Source: Plecoglossus altivelis
Taxonomy: Eukaryota > Chordata > Actinopteri > Osmeriformes > Plecoglossidae
DNA length: 64,000 nucleotides
Direction: 5' to 3'
Assembly: GCA_036571765.1 (NCBI GenBank)
Contig: BROE01000009.1
Location: 3,328,177-3,392,176, forward strand
Shown here: positions 1 to 12,043 of the stretch, piece by piece
Layout: every line of letters begins with the position of its first letter
Numbering within the stretch: the first letter of the stretch is position 1
The notes under the pieces: model-generated
Seen by the model: only the letters and a program-made list of their open reading frames with translations
What the model was told of the DNA's origin: nothing
The model's database searches: none
Translations under genes and position numbers: made by a program

Positions 1-310
1 TGAAGGCTGCCTGATCACCTCTGCTCTCAGCGTGATGTTCTCAGTGATCACCCCTGCTCTCAGCGTGATGTTCTCAGTGATCACCTCTGCTTTCAGTGTG
101 ATGTTCTCAGTGATCACCCCTGCTCTCAGTGTGATGTTCTCAGTGATCACCTCTGCTCTCAGTGTGATGTTCTCAGTGATCACCCCTGCTCTTAGTGTGA
201 TGTTCTTACTGATCACCTCTGCTCTCAGTGTGATGTTCTCAGTGATCACCCCTGCTCTTAGTGTGATGTTCTCACTGATCACCCCTGCTCTTAGTGTGAT
301 GCCCTCAGCG
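1..310. repeat. 33-bp minisatellite, left block
   Basis: About nine head-to-tail 33-bp units, each with a TGATCA palindrome followed by a CAGYGTGATG core. Units alternate between CACCTC and CACCCC variants for most of the block, so a 66-bp higher-order period is visible. Because 33 is a multiple of three, one frame stays open as an 11-residue repeat, but nothing suggests it is translated. It lies in a prkch intron and continues after an inserted element at 605-1060. Confidence 0.9.
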
Positions 311-604
311 ATCAAGTTCAAGTTGTGCTTTATTGTCATTCCGCTACATGCGGGGGCATACAGTGGAACGAAATGTCGTGCCTCACAGAGCCACGGTGCT
401 ACATAAGTACAGACATACAACAGTACAGGCAAACAACAGTCAAGTAAAAATAAATATAACAATCTTTCCTATACATAAACTAAAAAAGACACAAACTATA
501 CAAACTGTACGAATACTTACCGATGGGGGGCTGTACATGTGCAAAGAGTACTGTACATGTGCAAGGAATATGAGCGTGTAAACATACATATGTTGCCGAT
601 ATTA
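311..604. mobile_element. Dispersed repeat inserted in the minisatellite
   Basis: A stretch of non-minisatellite DNA interrupts the 33-bp array. It begins with a segment containing TTTATTGTCATTCCGCTACA and GTGGAACGAAAT, a signature I associate with a common interspersed repeat of teleosts, and continues A-rich with two TGTACATGTGCAA motifs. Family name and exact ends are uncertain. The array resumes on the other side, so insertion into a pre-existing array is the simplest reading. Confidence 0.5.
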
Positions 605-1060
605 CAGCTCTCAGTGTGATGTCCTCAGTGATCACCCCTGCTCTCAGTGTGATGTCATGCCTGATCACTCCTGCTCTCAGTGTGATGCCCTCAGTGATCA
701 CCCCTGCTCTCAGCATGATGTTCTCAGTGATCACCCCTGCTCACAATGTGATGTCGTTCCTGGTCACCCTGCTCTCAGTGTGATGTCCTCAGTGATCACC
801 CCTGCTCAGTGTGATGTCCTCAGTGATCACCCCTGTTCACAATGTGATGTTCTCACTGATCACCCCTGCTCACAATGTGATGTCGTTCCTGGTCACCCTG
901 CTCTCAGTGTGATGTCCTCAGTGATCACCCCTGCTCTCAGTGTGATGTCGTTCCTGGTCACCCTGCTCTCAGTGTGATGTTCTCAGTGATCACCCCTGCT
1001 CTCAGTTTGATGTCCTCAGTGATCACCTCTGCTCTCAGTGTGATGTCCTCCCATCGGTCA
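605..1060. repeat. 33-bp minisatellite, right block
   Basis: Continuation of the 1-310 array with more degenerate units, including versions reading CACAATGTGATGTCGTTCCTGG. It ends about 350 bp before the first prkch exon in the window. Confidence 0.85.
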
Positions 1061-1412
1061 GTTGCTCTCCAGGGGCAGCGGGACCCTTATAGACCAGTTT
1101 CTGCTCTCTGTCGTTTCCAGATGCAGCTCCTCAGACGTTGCTAACGCACTTCAACTGTGCTGTAGAAACGTACTGAATGTGTGCTGCTATGTCCAAACAG
1201 CATTTCCTCGTACACCTACACAAAGATGCAAACACGGACACACAAACAGACGTGCATTTTCTGCTTCTCGTCCTCTCAACTTCATGTTGAGAACTTCATG
1301 TTGAGAGGATGAGAACAGCTGTGTCATATGAACGAATGTGCACGTGCGTTTGAGACCCGGTGACCTCACCGTGACATCACCGTGACCTCACCGCGTCTCC
1401 TGGTTCCCCCAG

Positions 1413-4400
1413 ACGATGCCACCACCAAGGAGAAGCCCTACAAGCAGTTCACCAGGGAGCGGCAGGGGGCGGTGAGAAGGAGGATCCACCAGGTCAACGG
1501 ACACAAGTTCATGTCCACCTTCCTACGACAGCCCACCTTCTGCTTTCACTGCAAAGAGTTCATATGGTGAGACACACGCACACACACCGTGGATGGTATA
1601 TTTATACACATGCACTCCTTGTTTTACATGAGTGTGTTGGTGAAGACTGTATGTGTGTAAATAAGATAATGAACACTTTCTTTTTTAGGGGTGTGTTTGG
1701 CAAGCAGGGATACCAGTGTCAAGGTCAGTTCCAACTCCTGAAACCATCTCCTCTCCTGTCCATCTCTCCTCTTCTACTCTCACTCTCTTCCTCTCCTTTC
1801 TCTCTCTCTTCCTTTTCCTCTTCCTTTTCCCTCCTCTCATTCATTTTCTCCCAAATGAAGTGAAGTGACGTATTGTCAAGTATGGTTACCCATACTCGAA
1901 ATTTTACCTCTGCATTTAACCCATCCAAGTGCACAGTGAGTAGTGGGCAACCGCACACACACAGTGAACATACACCCGGAGCAGCGGGTAGCTATTGCTC
2001 CAGCGCCCGGGGAGCAATTGGGGGTTCGGTGCCTTGCTCAAGGGCACCTCAGTCATGGTATCGAAGGCAGAGAGAGCGCTGTTTATTCACAATCCCCACC
2101 TTCAATTCCTGCCGGTGCGAGAATCGAACCAGCAACTTGAGGGTTACAAGCCCAACTCCCTAACCATTAGGCCACGACTTCCCCGCCCATCACTCATCTG
2201 GCCTACATTTCACTGTTTCAACCCTCATCTTCTCCTCCCCCATTCTCTTTTGTTGTCTCTCTTTAATGTGTGTTGTTTCACACTCTGCGACCACAAGCCC
2301 CTATTCAGACAGGAAGTCATAGCCCCATCTCCACAGAGCAGAGCTTTCACATGCTGGCCTGGTCTTTAACAGACAGGGTCTCTTATCTCCTATAGCTTGG
2401 CCGCTATTTCTCAGCCCCTCACCGTCAACTCGTTCAAAACACACTCATCCCCCATGTGGAACGCACGCTCTTTAAGGGGAGGGGTGGGGGGGGGATTGAA
2501 TGTTTGTCAGTAGAGTTGTTGATTGTTGATGTTTGTCCTTTTCCTTTTGCCAGTGTGTACCTGCGTGGTGCACAAGCGCTGTCATCAGCATGTGGTGACG
2601 GAGTGTCCACGCATGAAGAAGCCAGCTAAGGAACAGGTGAGAGCAGTCAGGGATGAGGTCTGTGACATCAGACAGTGTTCACCCGACATGCACCTAACAT
2701 CTAACATCACTACAGTCCATTTCTGCTCTGACATTTCAGCCTGCAGTTTTGTGCTTGTATAGTCATTTCCTGGGTTGGAAGTGTACTTGGAAGACGACTT
2801 AATAGACGACACGTATTTAAAGTATTCAAACTACGTCTTAACCCTGCCCTTCCCCAGATACTTGAAGGGCAAGGCGCTGTCGTGAAGTGATGGGCAGGTC
2901 GTCCATTGTGGAGTTTTGTGTTTCCCGAACGGTGGTGACAGCTGTCTGTCTAGTCAGACAGGCAGAGTCACACCGATGTGGATCAATGGCAACAGGAACC
3001 AAATATAGGTTCCTGTTTGTGACCATGTGTTCAACCAGGCAGAAACAACATGTTCCATTTGGTGTGTGTGTGTGGGTGTGGGTGGGTGTGTGTGTGTGGG
3101 TGTGTGTGTGTGGGGGTGTGTGTGGGTGTGTGTGGGTGGGTGTGTGTGTGGTGGGGGGTGGGTGGTGGGTGTGTGGGGGGGGTGGGGGGGGCTGTGTGGT
3201 GTGGTGTGTGTGTTGTGGGGATGGGTGTGTTGGTGGGTGGTGTGGTGTGTGATGTGTGTGTGTGTTGGGGTGGGTGTGGGTGTGGGTGTGTGTGGGGGGG
3301 TGTGTGTGTGGGGGGATGGGTGTGTGTGTGTGTGTGTTGATACTGAAGTACACACGGGTTCAGAGACTTGTGTGCATTCTACTAAATAGAGGTAAATGCA
3401 CTGAAGCAATTCTAACGTGATAAACATGGCTGTCTCAGAAGCCTGCCCACTAATGAGAAATAGGAACTAACCTTTTTGGCCCAAGTCAGAACAACCTGTT
3501 CCTCTCGACTCTGAAGGGCTCAGAGCGTAACGGTCAATGTGAAAATACTGCTCCCTGCTGGCCACAGGGTGTAATACCGCTCAATCTGTTTCTGACTGCA
3601 GCTCTCTTCCTCTCTCCAACTCAGACCATCAACCAAGGCTTCAGCATCAATGTGCCTCATAAGTTCAACATCCACAACTACAAATCTCCTACCTTCTGTG
3701 ACCACTGTGGTTCCCTGCTGTGGGGTTTGGTGAAACAGGGACTACACTGCAAGAGTACCAACCGCTTTTTACTCCTTTCTTACTATGAATTATTCAAAGT
3801 CTGGTCGTATTTGGTCATAAAACTGTCACTCTACAGCACGTCTCTGAGCAAACTTCCCTTCTTTGTTTCTCTCAAGTCTGTAAGATGAACGTTCACATCC
3901 GCTGCAAGGGGAACGTGGCGCCCAGCTGTGGGGTGAACAGTGTGGAGCTGGCTAACAAGCTGGCAGAGATGGGTCTGCAGCCAGGGGGGATGTCAAAACG
4001 CAACTCACTGGTAGGAAGAGGCGTCAACACACACACACGCACACACACACACACACACACACCATCATGCATGCACACACACACACACACCATCATGCAT
4101 GCACACACACACACACACCATCATGCATGCACACACACACACACACACACCATCATGCATGCACACACTTACACACACCATCATGGATGCACACACACAC
4201 TTACACACACCATCATGGATGCACACACACACACTTACACACACCATCATGCATGCACACACACACACACCATCATGCACACACACACACACACACACAC
4301 ACACCATCATGCATGCACACACTTACACACACCATCATGCATGCACACACACACACTTACACACCATCATGCATGCACACACACACACTTACACACACCA

Positions 4401-6095
4401 TCATGCATACACACTCACATCATCATATAGATACACTAACACACACCATCATGCACACACACTCACATCATCGTATACGAAGCGAACCACGACACAGCCG
4501 ATATCAGGTGGGCATACACACTCACATCATCATATAGATACACTAACACACACCATCATGCACACACACACTTCAGCATCGATCGTAATACATATAATGA
4601 TAATCGAAGAAGCACAACACACAGCACCATCACCCCCCCCGGGCACCCCCATGGCACCCATGAATCATATACCGTACACTAACCAGTACACACCATCCAC
4701 TATCACACTGCACATGCACATACACACACTCCAGCACCCAACACACACACACCACATCAGTGAGCATACCGATACACTAGTACGTCACACACATTCTATG
4801 ACCTTCCCGTCTTAAGACTCCCACCACACGCCAACACTCAGCCTATCCACAGCTGCTCTGAGGCCTCTCTTTGCTGTGCTGTCTGCAGGCTCACAGTCCA
4901 CCTGGGGCCCAGGCCAGGGCCTCCTCTGTGAGGAGAGAGAGCGTCCAGTCCCAGCAGCACACCAGAAGGCTGGGGATCTCCCACTTCACCTTCCTCCAGG
5001 TCCTGGGGAAGGGCAGCTTCGGCAAGGTGAGCAGACACCAGAACGTCCCCATCCCAGACCAGGGTGTGGGGGTGAGCAGACACCAGAACGTCCCCATCCC
5101 AGACCAGGGTGTGGGGGTGATCTGAACACCAGAACGTCCCCATCCCAGACCAGGGCGTGGGGATGATCTGAACACCAGAACGTCCCCATCCCAGACCAGG
5201 GTGTGGGGGTGAGCAGACACCAGAACGTCCTCATCCCAGACCAGGGTGTGGGGGTGAGCAGACACCAGAACGTCCTCATCCCAGACCAGGGTGTGGGGGT
5301 GAGCAGACACCAGAACGTCCTCATCCCAGACCAGGGTGTGGGGGTGAGCAGACACCAGAACGTCCCCATCCCAGACCAGGGTGTGGGGGTGAGCAGACAC
5401 CAGAACGTCCCCATCCCAGACCAGGGTGTGGGGATGAGCAGACACCAGAACGTCCCCATCCCAGACCAGGGTGTGGGGGTGATCTGAACACCAGAACGTC
5501 CCCATCCCAGACCAGGGTGTGGGGGTGATCTGAACACCAGAACGTCCCCATCCCAGACCAGGGCGTGGGGATGATCTGAACATGAGCTCACAAACCTCCA
5601 GTCTTGTTCCTGGAGACCGTCCTTCCACTAAGTCTTTGCTATTACTTCTGTTGTCGCTAGCTAAGCTGATTGGACGCTAATTCTTAGATTTATGTGTGAA
5701 TCCAACTCTCATTCTTGCTGAGAGTTGGAGGGACAAACCTCACAATGACGTACCTCTTCATGGATCAGGGCGTGGAGACGGCTGATCCGGACTTAAACAC
5801 TTGGCTAATGTGTGTGTGTGTGTGTGTACTTGTTTCTGTGTGTGTTTACCTGCTTGTGTGTGTTGCTCCTGGAGGTGATGCTGGCTCGGATGAGCGGAGG
5901 TGAGCGGGTGTTTGCTGTGAAGGTTCTGAAGAAGGACATCATCCTACAGGATGATGATGTAGAGTGTACCATGACAGAGAAGAGGGTGCTGTCTCTGGCT
6001 AGCTGCCACCCCTACCTCACACAGCTCTACTGCTGTTTCCAGACCCCGGTAAGGCTCACACACTTGCTCACACACACACACACACACACACTCCT

Positions 6096-6131
<36 letters not shown>

Positions 6132-6133
6132 CT

Positions 6134-6171
<38 letters not shown>

Positions 6172-6224
6172 TCACACTCACACTCACACACACACACACA
6201 CTTGCTCAGACACACACTCACACA

Positions 6225-6265
<41 letters not shown>

Positions 6266-9200
6266 TCCATCACACACTCGCTCTCACACACACATACACA
6301 CACACTCCATCACACACTCGCTCTCTCACACAGACACACACACACACACACTCACGCACACTTAAAGTGGCAGTGGATCAGAGCATAGAGAGGACCATCC
6401 TCAGAGTGCTTTGGTTCCTTACGTAAGGCAAAAAAAGCCCTGATAATTGAGGTTTAGCATTTAGTCATTCTCACACACGCCAAATATTCACACATTGAGA
6501 ATGCCAGCTCCCATCAGACACCTCGCTGCAATACCTGTACTATCCTGTTGGTGGCAGCAGGCCCTTAATATCAGGCCCTTAATGTCAGGCTCCCTGAATG
6601 CCAGGCTAGAGAGCGTGAGTCAGCGTGAATGAGTCTCACGTCATAGTTATTTCTCAGGCTACAGACTAATCGGCTTTCGTAGTTTGACCTCCCACTGGCC
6701 TGTTAAAAGGGATCAGAGCAAAGCTGGGTTGAATACCACTTCATATATAGAACTACTTCTTGTCTTCCTCCACCTTCTCTCTCTCCTATCATGTCCGTGT
6801 GAAGCTCTGTGTCTTGCCCAGATCCAGACCCTTTTAATCAGGGGACTCCGACTCTCTACAACCCTGCCTGTTTACCTTCTGGAGGTTGCCCCTTGAGTCA
6901 TACTCAGGGTAAACAATACCTGATCTAGCTTGAGACCAACACACACACACGCCAATCTCTCACTCAATTCTTCTCCTTGTGCCAAAATTGTCAGATCATG
7001 TGACCAAACAGATCCAAATCACTTCACTGGAACCGAGTACAAACAAAGCAAATCTCCTAACCTGGAATTTAAGACCAGGTTCTGTACATGCTGTTCTGAG
7101 GGACCAGTGTATTTTATACCCATGTTCTGGAACATGAGTTTTCTTAAGGCCTGTAATGAGAAAAGTGATTTGTGGTTTGAAAGGGTGTATTTCTCTGCTG
7201 GCCGTCACGCAGCCAGTGCCCTGTGCTGACAGTCGCACATGAATCGCACGTTATATGTGCTCCTGGAATTTACGAGTAATAAACATCATGTTAGACATCA
7301 TTCCTGCGTGTCCTGGATACTGTGATGCTAGCATGTCCTCTGCGTGTTAGAGTACACGATGTTCCTTTTGAATGCACACACACACCTCCTGTGTGTCTCG
7401 TACAAGGTAACAGGGGGTTCTGTACGTGTGTGTGTGTGTGTTTAGGACCGGCTGTTTTTCGTGATGGAGTTTGTGAACGGAGGCGACCTCATGTTCCACA
7501 TCCAGAAATCCAGGAAGTTCGAGGAAAGTCGAGCTCGCTTCTACACCGCTGAGATAACGTCCGCTCTGATGTTCCTGCACAGCAAGGGCATCATCTACAG
7601 GTACCACACACACACACACACTCACTCACTCACACACACAGACACACTCACTCACACACACACACACACTCACTCACACACACAGACACACACACACACA
7701 CACACACGTTAGAGTCCGAGAGGGTACTAAGGATGTACTATTGCAGGCCCAGATGCAGCAGAACTTTCCTTCTGCTCTGAATAAAAGGTTGTGTGTTTTC
7801 CCTCCACTCCGCTGTTGAACGGATCACATGATCCGTGGTAGGATGTAGTCGTACCTGTGAGCTACACCAAGGTCACGGCGAATCCCTCAGGGGGAGCGAG
7901 AAAGTGCGGTCGTTTGTACTGTGCCCTTATTGTCTGACTGTGTTGGGAAGCGCATTGAAATGTCTGCCAAGTTTCACAATGATAAAGGAGCATCATGTGA
8001 GGCAGGGTAAATGTTGAGTTATAATTAGAGGCCTGCCATGGTAGCCCTACATACACGGCATGACTGCCAACCTCACGTGACTGTCACGGACAACATACTT
8101 GAACAACCCTGAAATAGGCCTGAACTGCGACTCCAATCTCTGTGGAGATGGCTGTATGTCTGTTCACCACACTTCCACAGATGTAGTCCGAATAGGTTTC
8201 GCAACGTACTTGTTTTCTCCCATCTAACTCGGTATCAGGTGCTCATCTAGCACCATTATGACAACAACTCTGAGTCACTATGAGCAACGCCTACGCTACA
8301 TTTACTGAGAATTACGATTAATTTAGCAGATTCACACATCTTATTAAACTGAAGCAATTTGAGCCCGGGAGCTCTTTGTCTGCAGCAGGACATTTTCAAA
8401 GTGCGTTTTGCCCTCTCATTGCAAGGAAGCTCTTATTTCCACTTATGGCTTGTTGCTGGGTTGCAACAGGTTTTAGCAGTCAACTAATCAATGCTCCGAG
8501 TCCTCCCCGTGTTACTCCCAGCCCTACCAATCAGGGGACAGGAGTTAGCCCAGCCCTGCCAATCGGAGACAGGAGTTAGCCCAGCTCTGTCAATCAGGAG
8601 ATAGTTAGTTACTCAGCTCTGCCAATCAGAAGACAGGTATCAGCCCAGCCCTGCCAATCAGAAGACAGGAATTGGGAAGGTTGAGAGCAGGCCTCCAGGT
8701 GTCTGGTGTCTCACCACACCCTGACCTACTTCAGAGAGATGAGAGTACTCTGTCTGAGCCGTTGGCATAGTGTCGCTGTGGCGGGAAGAGACTGTAGAAA
8801 TCACCTTGGTGAAAACGGGGTATTCGGTATCTCCTGAACACAATGAAACCTCAGTGAGAGGAATGTGGTTTGAATCAATCTGAGGTCATATCCTGCCTGT
8901 CTATGCCTCTATCTGTGTCTCTCTCTCCAGATGGCCTATCAAGAAGTTAAAATGCAAAAACAATTGAAATATGGGAAAACCCAACACTGTGTGTTTACCT
9001 TTGAAGACCAATGACCTAAATGCCTGGAAAACAATTGGTCCTTTTGGTGTAAATGTATGTGAATTACTCATACGTGATATGGGTTGGCCACTCAGCTTGG
9101 CATGTCCCTCAGTATGACGTAGTGGTACAACGAGGAACTTAGTCACTATTGCACAATTGTTTTACTGGCAGCGACCAAACCGCCCCAAACCGACCTCACC

Positions 9201-11994
9201 AGTGTTGTGTGTTACTGCACACTTGCGTCTGCAGGGTTGGAGACATGCTATCACTTTTTTACTGTTCCACACGCAACTTTTACTGGCAGGACACACCTTT
9301 ACCTGTTGCTTCAGACACACCTATGAATGACCTTGATGACTATTTAATCCTGTATTTGTCCCCCAATCTTAGATTAGCACTTACAAGGCTGGATAATCTC
9401 TGTCTGATAACCAGAGGGAGATGTCAGCCTTAGTAAGCTAGACTGACAAGGGTCGGATTTTGAATTTTCACATGACCTTGTGGTAGGTACTTGTTTTCTC
9501 AGTGACTGTGCTAAATTCTTACGACTACAAGTGCGATTAGAGCTCTAGCGTTCTGACACCAAGATCTGGTTAGTGTGTCAGCTTGAAATCCATGACTTTA
9601 GATTTTTGACAGGTAAATATTGACTGTTCTGCACTAGGCCAGTCCCTCGCTACCTGAGTTCAGTCATGGGACCATGGCAAGGTGGTCTGGGCAACTTGAG
9701 GTCAGTCATGGGACCATGGCACGGTGGTCTGGGCTACTTGAGGTCAGTCATGGGACCATGGCAAGGTGGTCTGGGCTACTTGAGGTCAGTCATGGGACCA
9801 TGGCAAGGTGGTCTGGGCTGGAGTCGGTCTCTCAGGTTTGAGTCATGCAGAACGGTCGACTGTTCCTGCCACTGTTCCTGTTAGTCACATCAGGAAGATC
9901 TAAAGCATGCACTTCTCCTTACGTCTGTAAAATGATTCGCAGACTTCCTCTTGATGTTTTACGACGTTAGCGTACGGTATGTTCCTCCTCGCTACCCTTA
10001 GAGCAGCTGTGTTTGTGTCTAATGTGTGTGTTCTCCCCCTCCCTCCCTCCCTCCCTCCCTCCTTTCCCAGAGATCTGAAGCTGGACAATGTGCTCCTCGA
10101 TAAAGATGGACACTGTAAACTGGCAGATTTTGGCATGTGCAAGGAGGGCATGTTTGAGGGCGTGGCCACAGGTACATTCTGCGGCACACCTGATTACATC
10201 GCTCCAGAGGTGAGAAAAACACAAAAGTTTTTTGTTATACCAAAATTACACATCTCATCTGACTTCCAGTAATCCCATAATGACGTCTCTGTGCTCCAAA
10301 ATGACACTTTACCTCAGAAACATTCAGCAATACCCTTCCTTCAATGAGTAGATGATGGGTCAAATGAGTTCACATTCTGAAGTATCACGCCACCTCCCCA
10401 AACACTGCCAGCACTGCTCGTTACTCCAGACTCTGTCAGACTAGCGTGTCTATGTTGATCCAGTCGGCAGCCATCTTGTTTGACCTCTGTTTGCACAGTC
10501 CCATCTGACTCTGTAAGGGCCTCTTTTCACAGCACTCACACAGACAGGTCGTCTTTGTCAAGTGAATTACATATTTCAGGTTCTCGTCTAAATGTGCATG
10601 CTTGCATATTTCTGAATACATATTCACGGCTTAGAGCCTGACCTCAAGTCAGTCTAGCCTACTGTTGAGCAGCTAAATCAACAGTCTGACCGCCTGAGAT
10701 TGGAACTCTGAGGGACAGAGCCCAAGGAAAACAGATCTGATATCCTCTGTGAGCCAACGTGATCACTGCTTTAAGGGGAAATGTGTCAACTGATGTCGTT
10801 TTTTTGTGTGTGTTTTTCTTTTTCTTTCTTAATGGTGAATTCTTAGATCCTTCAAGAGTTGCTCTATGGGCCGTCCGTCGATTGGTGGGCTCTTGGCGTG
10901 CTCCTCTATGAGATGCTGTCTGGCCACGCCCCCTTCGAGGCAGAGAATGAGGACGATCTGTTTGAGTCCATCCTGAATGAGGAGATCATCTACGCATCCT
11001 GGCTGAGCATCGATGCTGTGAGCATCCTTAAAGCTGTGAGTCCGTCCTCTATGACTGCGTCTGTCTAAACTCTGCAGTCAATTCTACTGAACTCACCATA
11101 AAGTAAACCACAGTAAATGAACTATGAAGTAACAGGAACCGGTACGAAACAAGAAAGTTTGAAGATCTTTCTACGTTCCAGATCAGCTTCAGATCTTTGC
11201 ATAGTGTGTAAATGCCCTATGGGGTTTTTCCACGTGTTGTTTCGTGAGATTGGGATTGATATAAACATGGCTGAGCATGTTACATAAGTAGAGTGTTCGC
11301 CAGATTCTGCTGCCGACGCTACATGCATATACATGCAAACTGTTCTTACCAGCGCACATCTGCATTTCAGAACGAGACGGTCATCTTAGTGGCTCGTTCC
11401 CATGGTAATACGACCAGCCGTAAGACAGTACCAGCTGCCATTACATGCTGCTCTACAGTGAACTGGCATGAGGATGTACAGCACAGGCAAGAAGAGAGTT
11501 TGGTGTTGCCGAGCAGAATAGGGAATCTCCGGCCGTGCTGTGTGCATACTGAGTTGCTGGCAGACGTACAGTGCTTGGTCACACAGCTGTTGCGTCTGTG
11601 CTCTTACATAACTATATTAAGACAAGCTCTGCTGACCAGCCAGAGTCACAGAAGAGTCTATAAATACAGACCCCTCCCCCCGCCACATACACAGTATTGT
11701 TACTTTCACATGTTTCAGGAGACATAGTTCAAGGTTTAACCCTTGACTCGCTTCTAGCTTTGTTATGTAACGACGGATGACATCACAGGCCAATGCTCTT
11801 GCGTGGGGATTTAAAATGTAGCATTGTCGTTCACTCCACATGTTCATCCAGAGATATTACTTCTCCACAGAAAGCCTAATGCATGTTCGATTTATTATTC
11901 AGTATTCAATTTCAGTTGATAGTTTTATGAGTGGCAGGTGCTGACTAGGTGCACACAGTCTCTTCGATAAGCAAACAACCTTGTGTGACTGCTT

Positions 11995-12043
<49 letters not shown>

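Larger units (their letters stand above)
7720..10060 (+). other. prkch intron, two minisatellites, otherwise nothing seen
   Basis: Intron between kinase exons 7446-7600 and 10071-10209. Apart from the repeats at 8508-8672 and 9662-9822 I see no coding or RNA feature. The 3' end is a (CCCT)n polypyrimidine tract running into the acceptor at 10071. Confidence 0.5.

Noticed and set aside
1880..2180. tRNA gene on the minus strand
   Set aside because: A- and B-box-like parts are present, but no valid cloverleaf acceptor stem and the sequence continues into a SINE core and tail.
2838..3427. Minus-strand His/Pro/Thr-rich frames
   Set aside because: Low-complexity translation of the GT-rich tract.
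3885..4815. Long His/Thr-rich frames on + and Cys/Val-rich frames on the minus strand
   Set aside because: Direct products of the CA-rich repeat; only the first 126 bases (3885-4010) belong to a real prkch exon.
5027..5580. Regularly spaced repeats resembling a CRISPR array
   Set aside because: Units are contiguous with no unique spacers, and the setting is a vertebrate intron.
4891..5628. Minus-strand frames of up to 245 codons with TPTPWSGMGTFWC-type repeats
   Set aside because: Antisense of the 45-bp minisatellite; period divisible by three explains the open frame.
11293..11727. 144-codon + strand frame in a prkch intron
   Set aside because: No domain, no codon or splice signature, and kinase exons on either side join perfectly without it.
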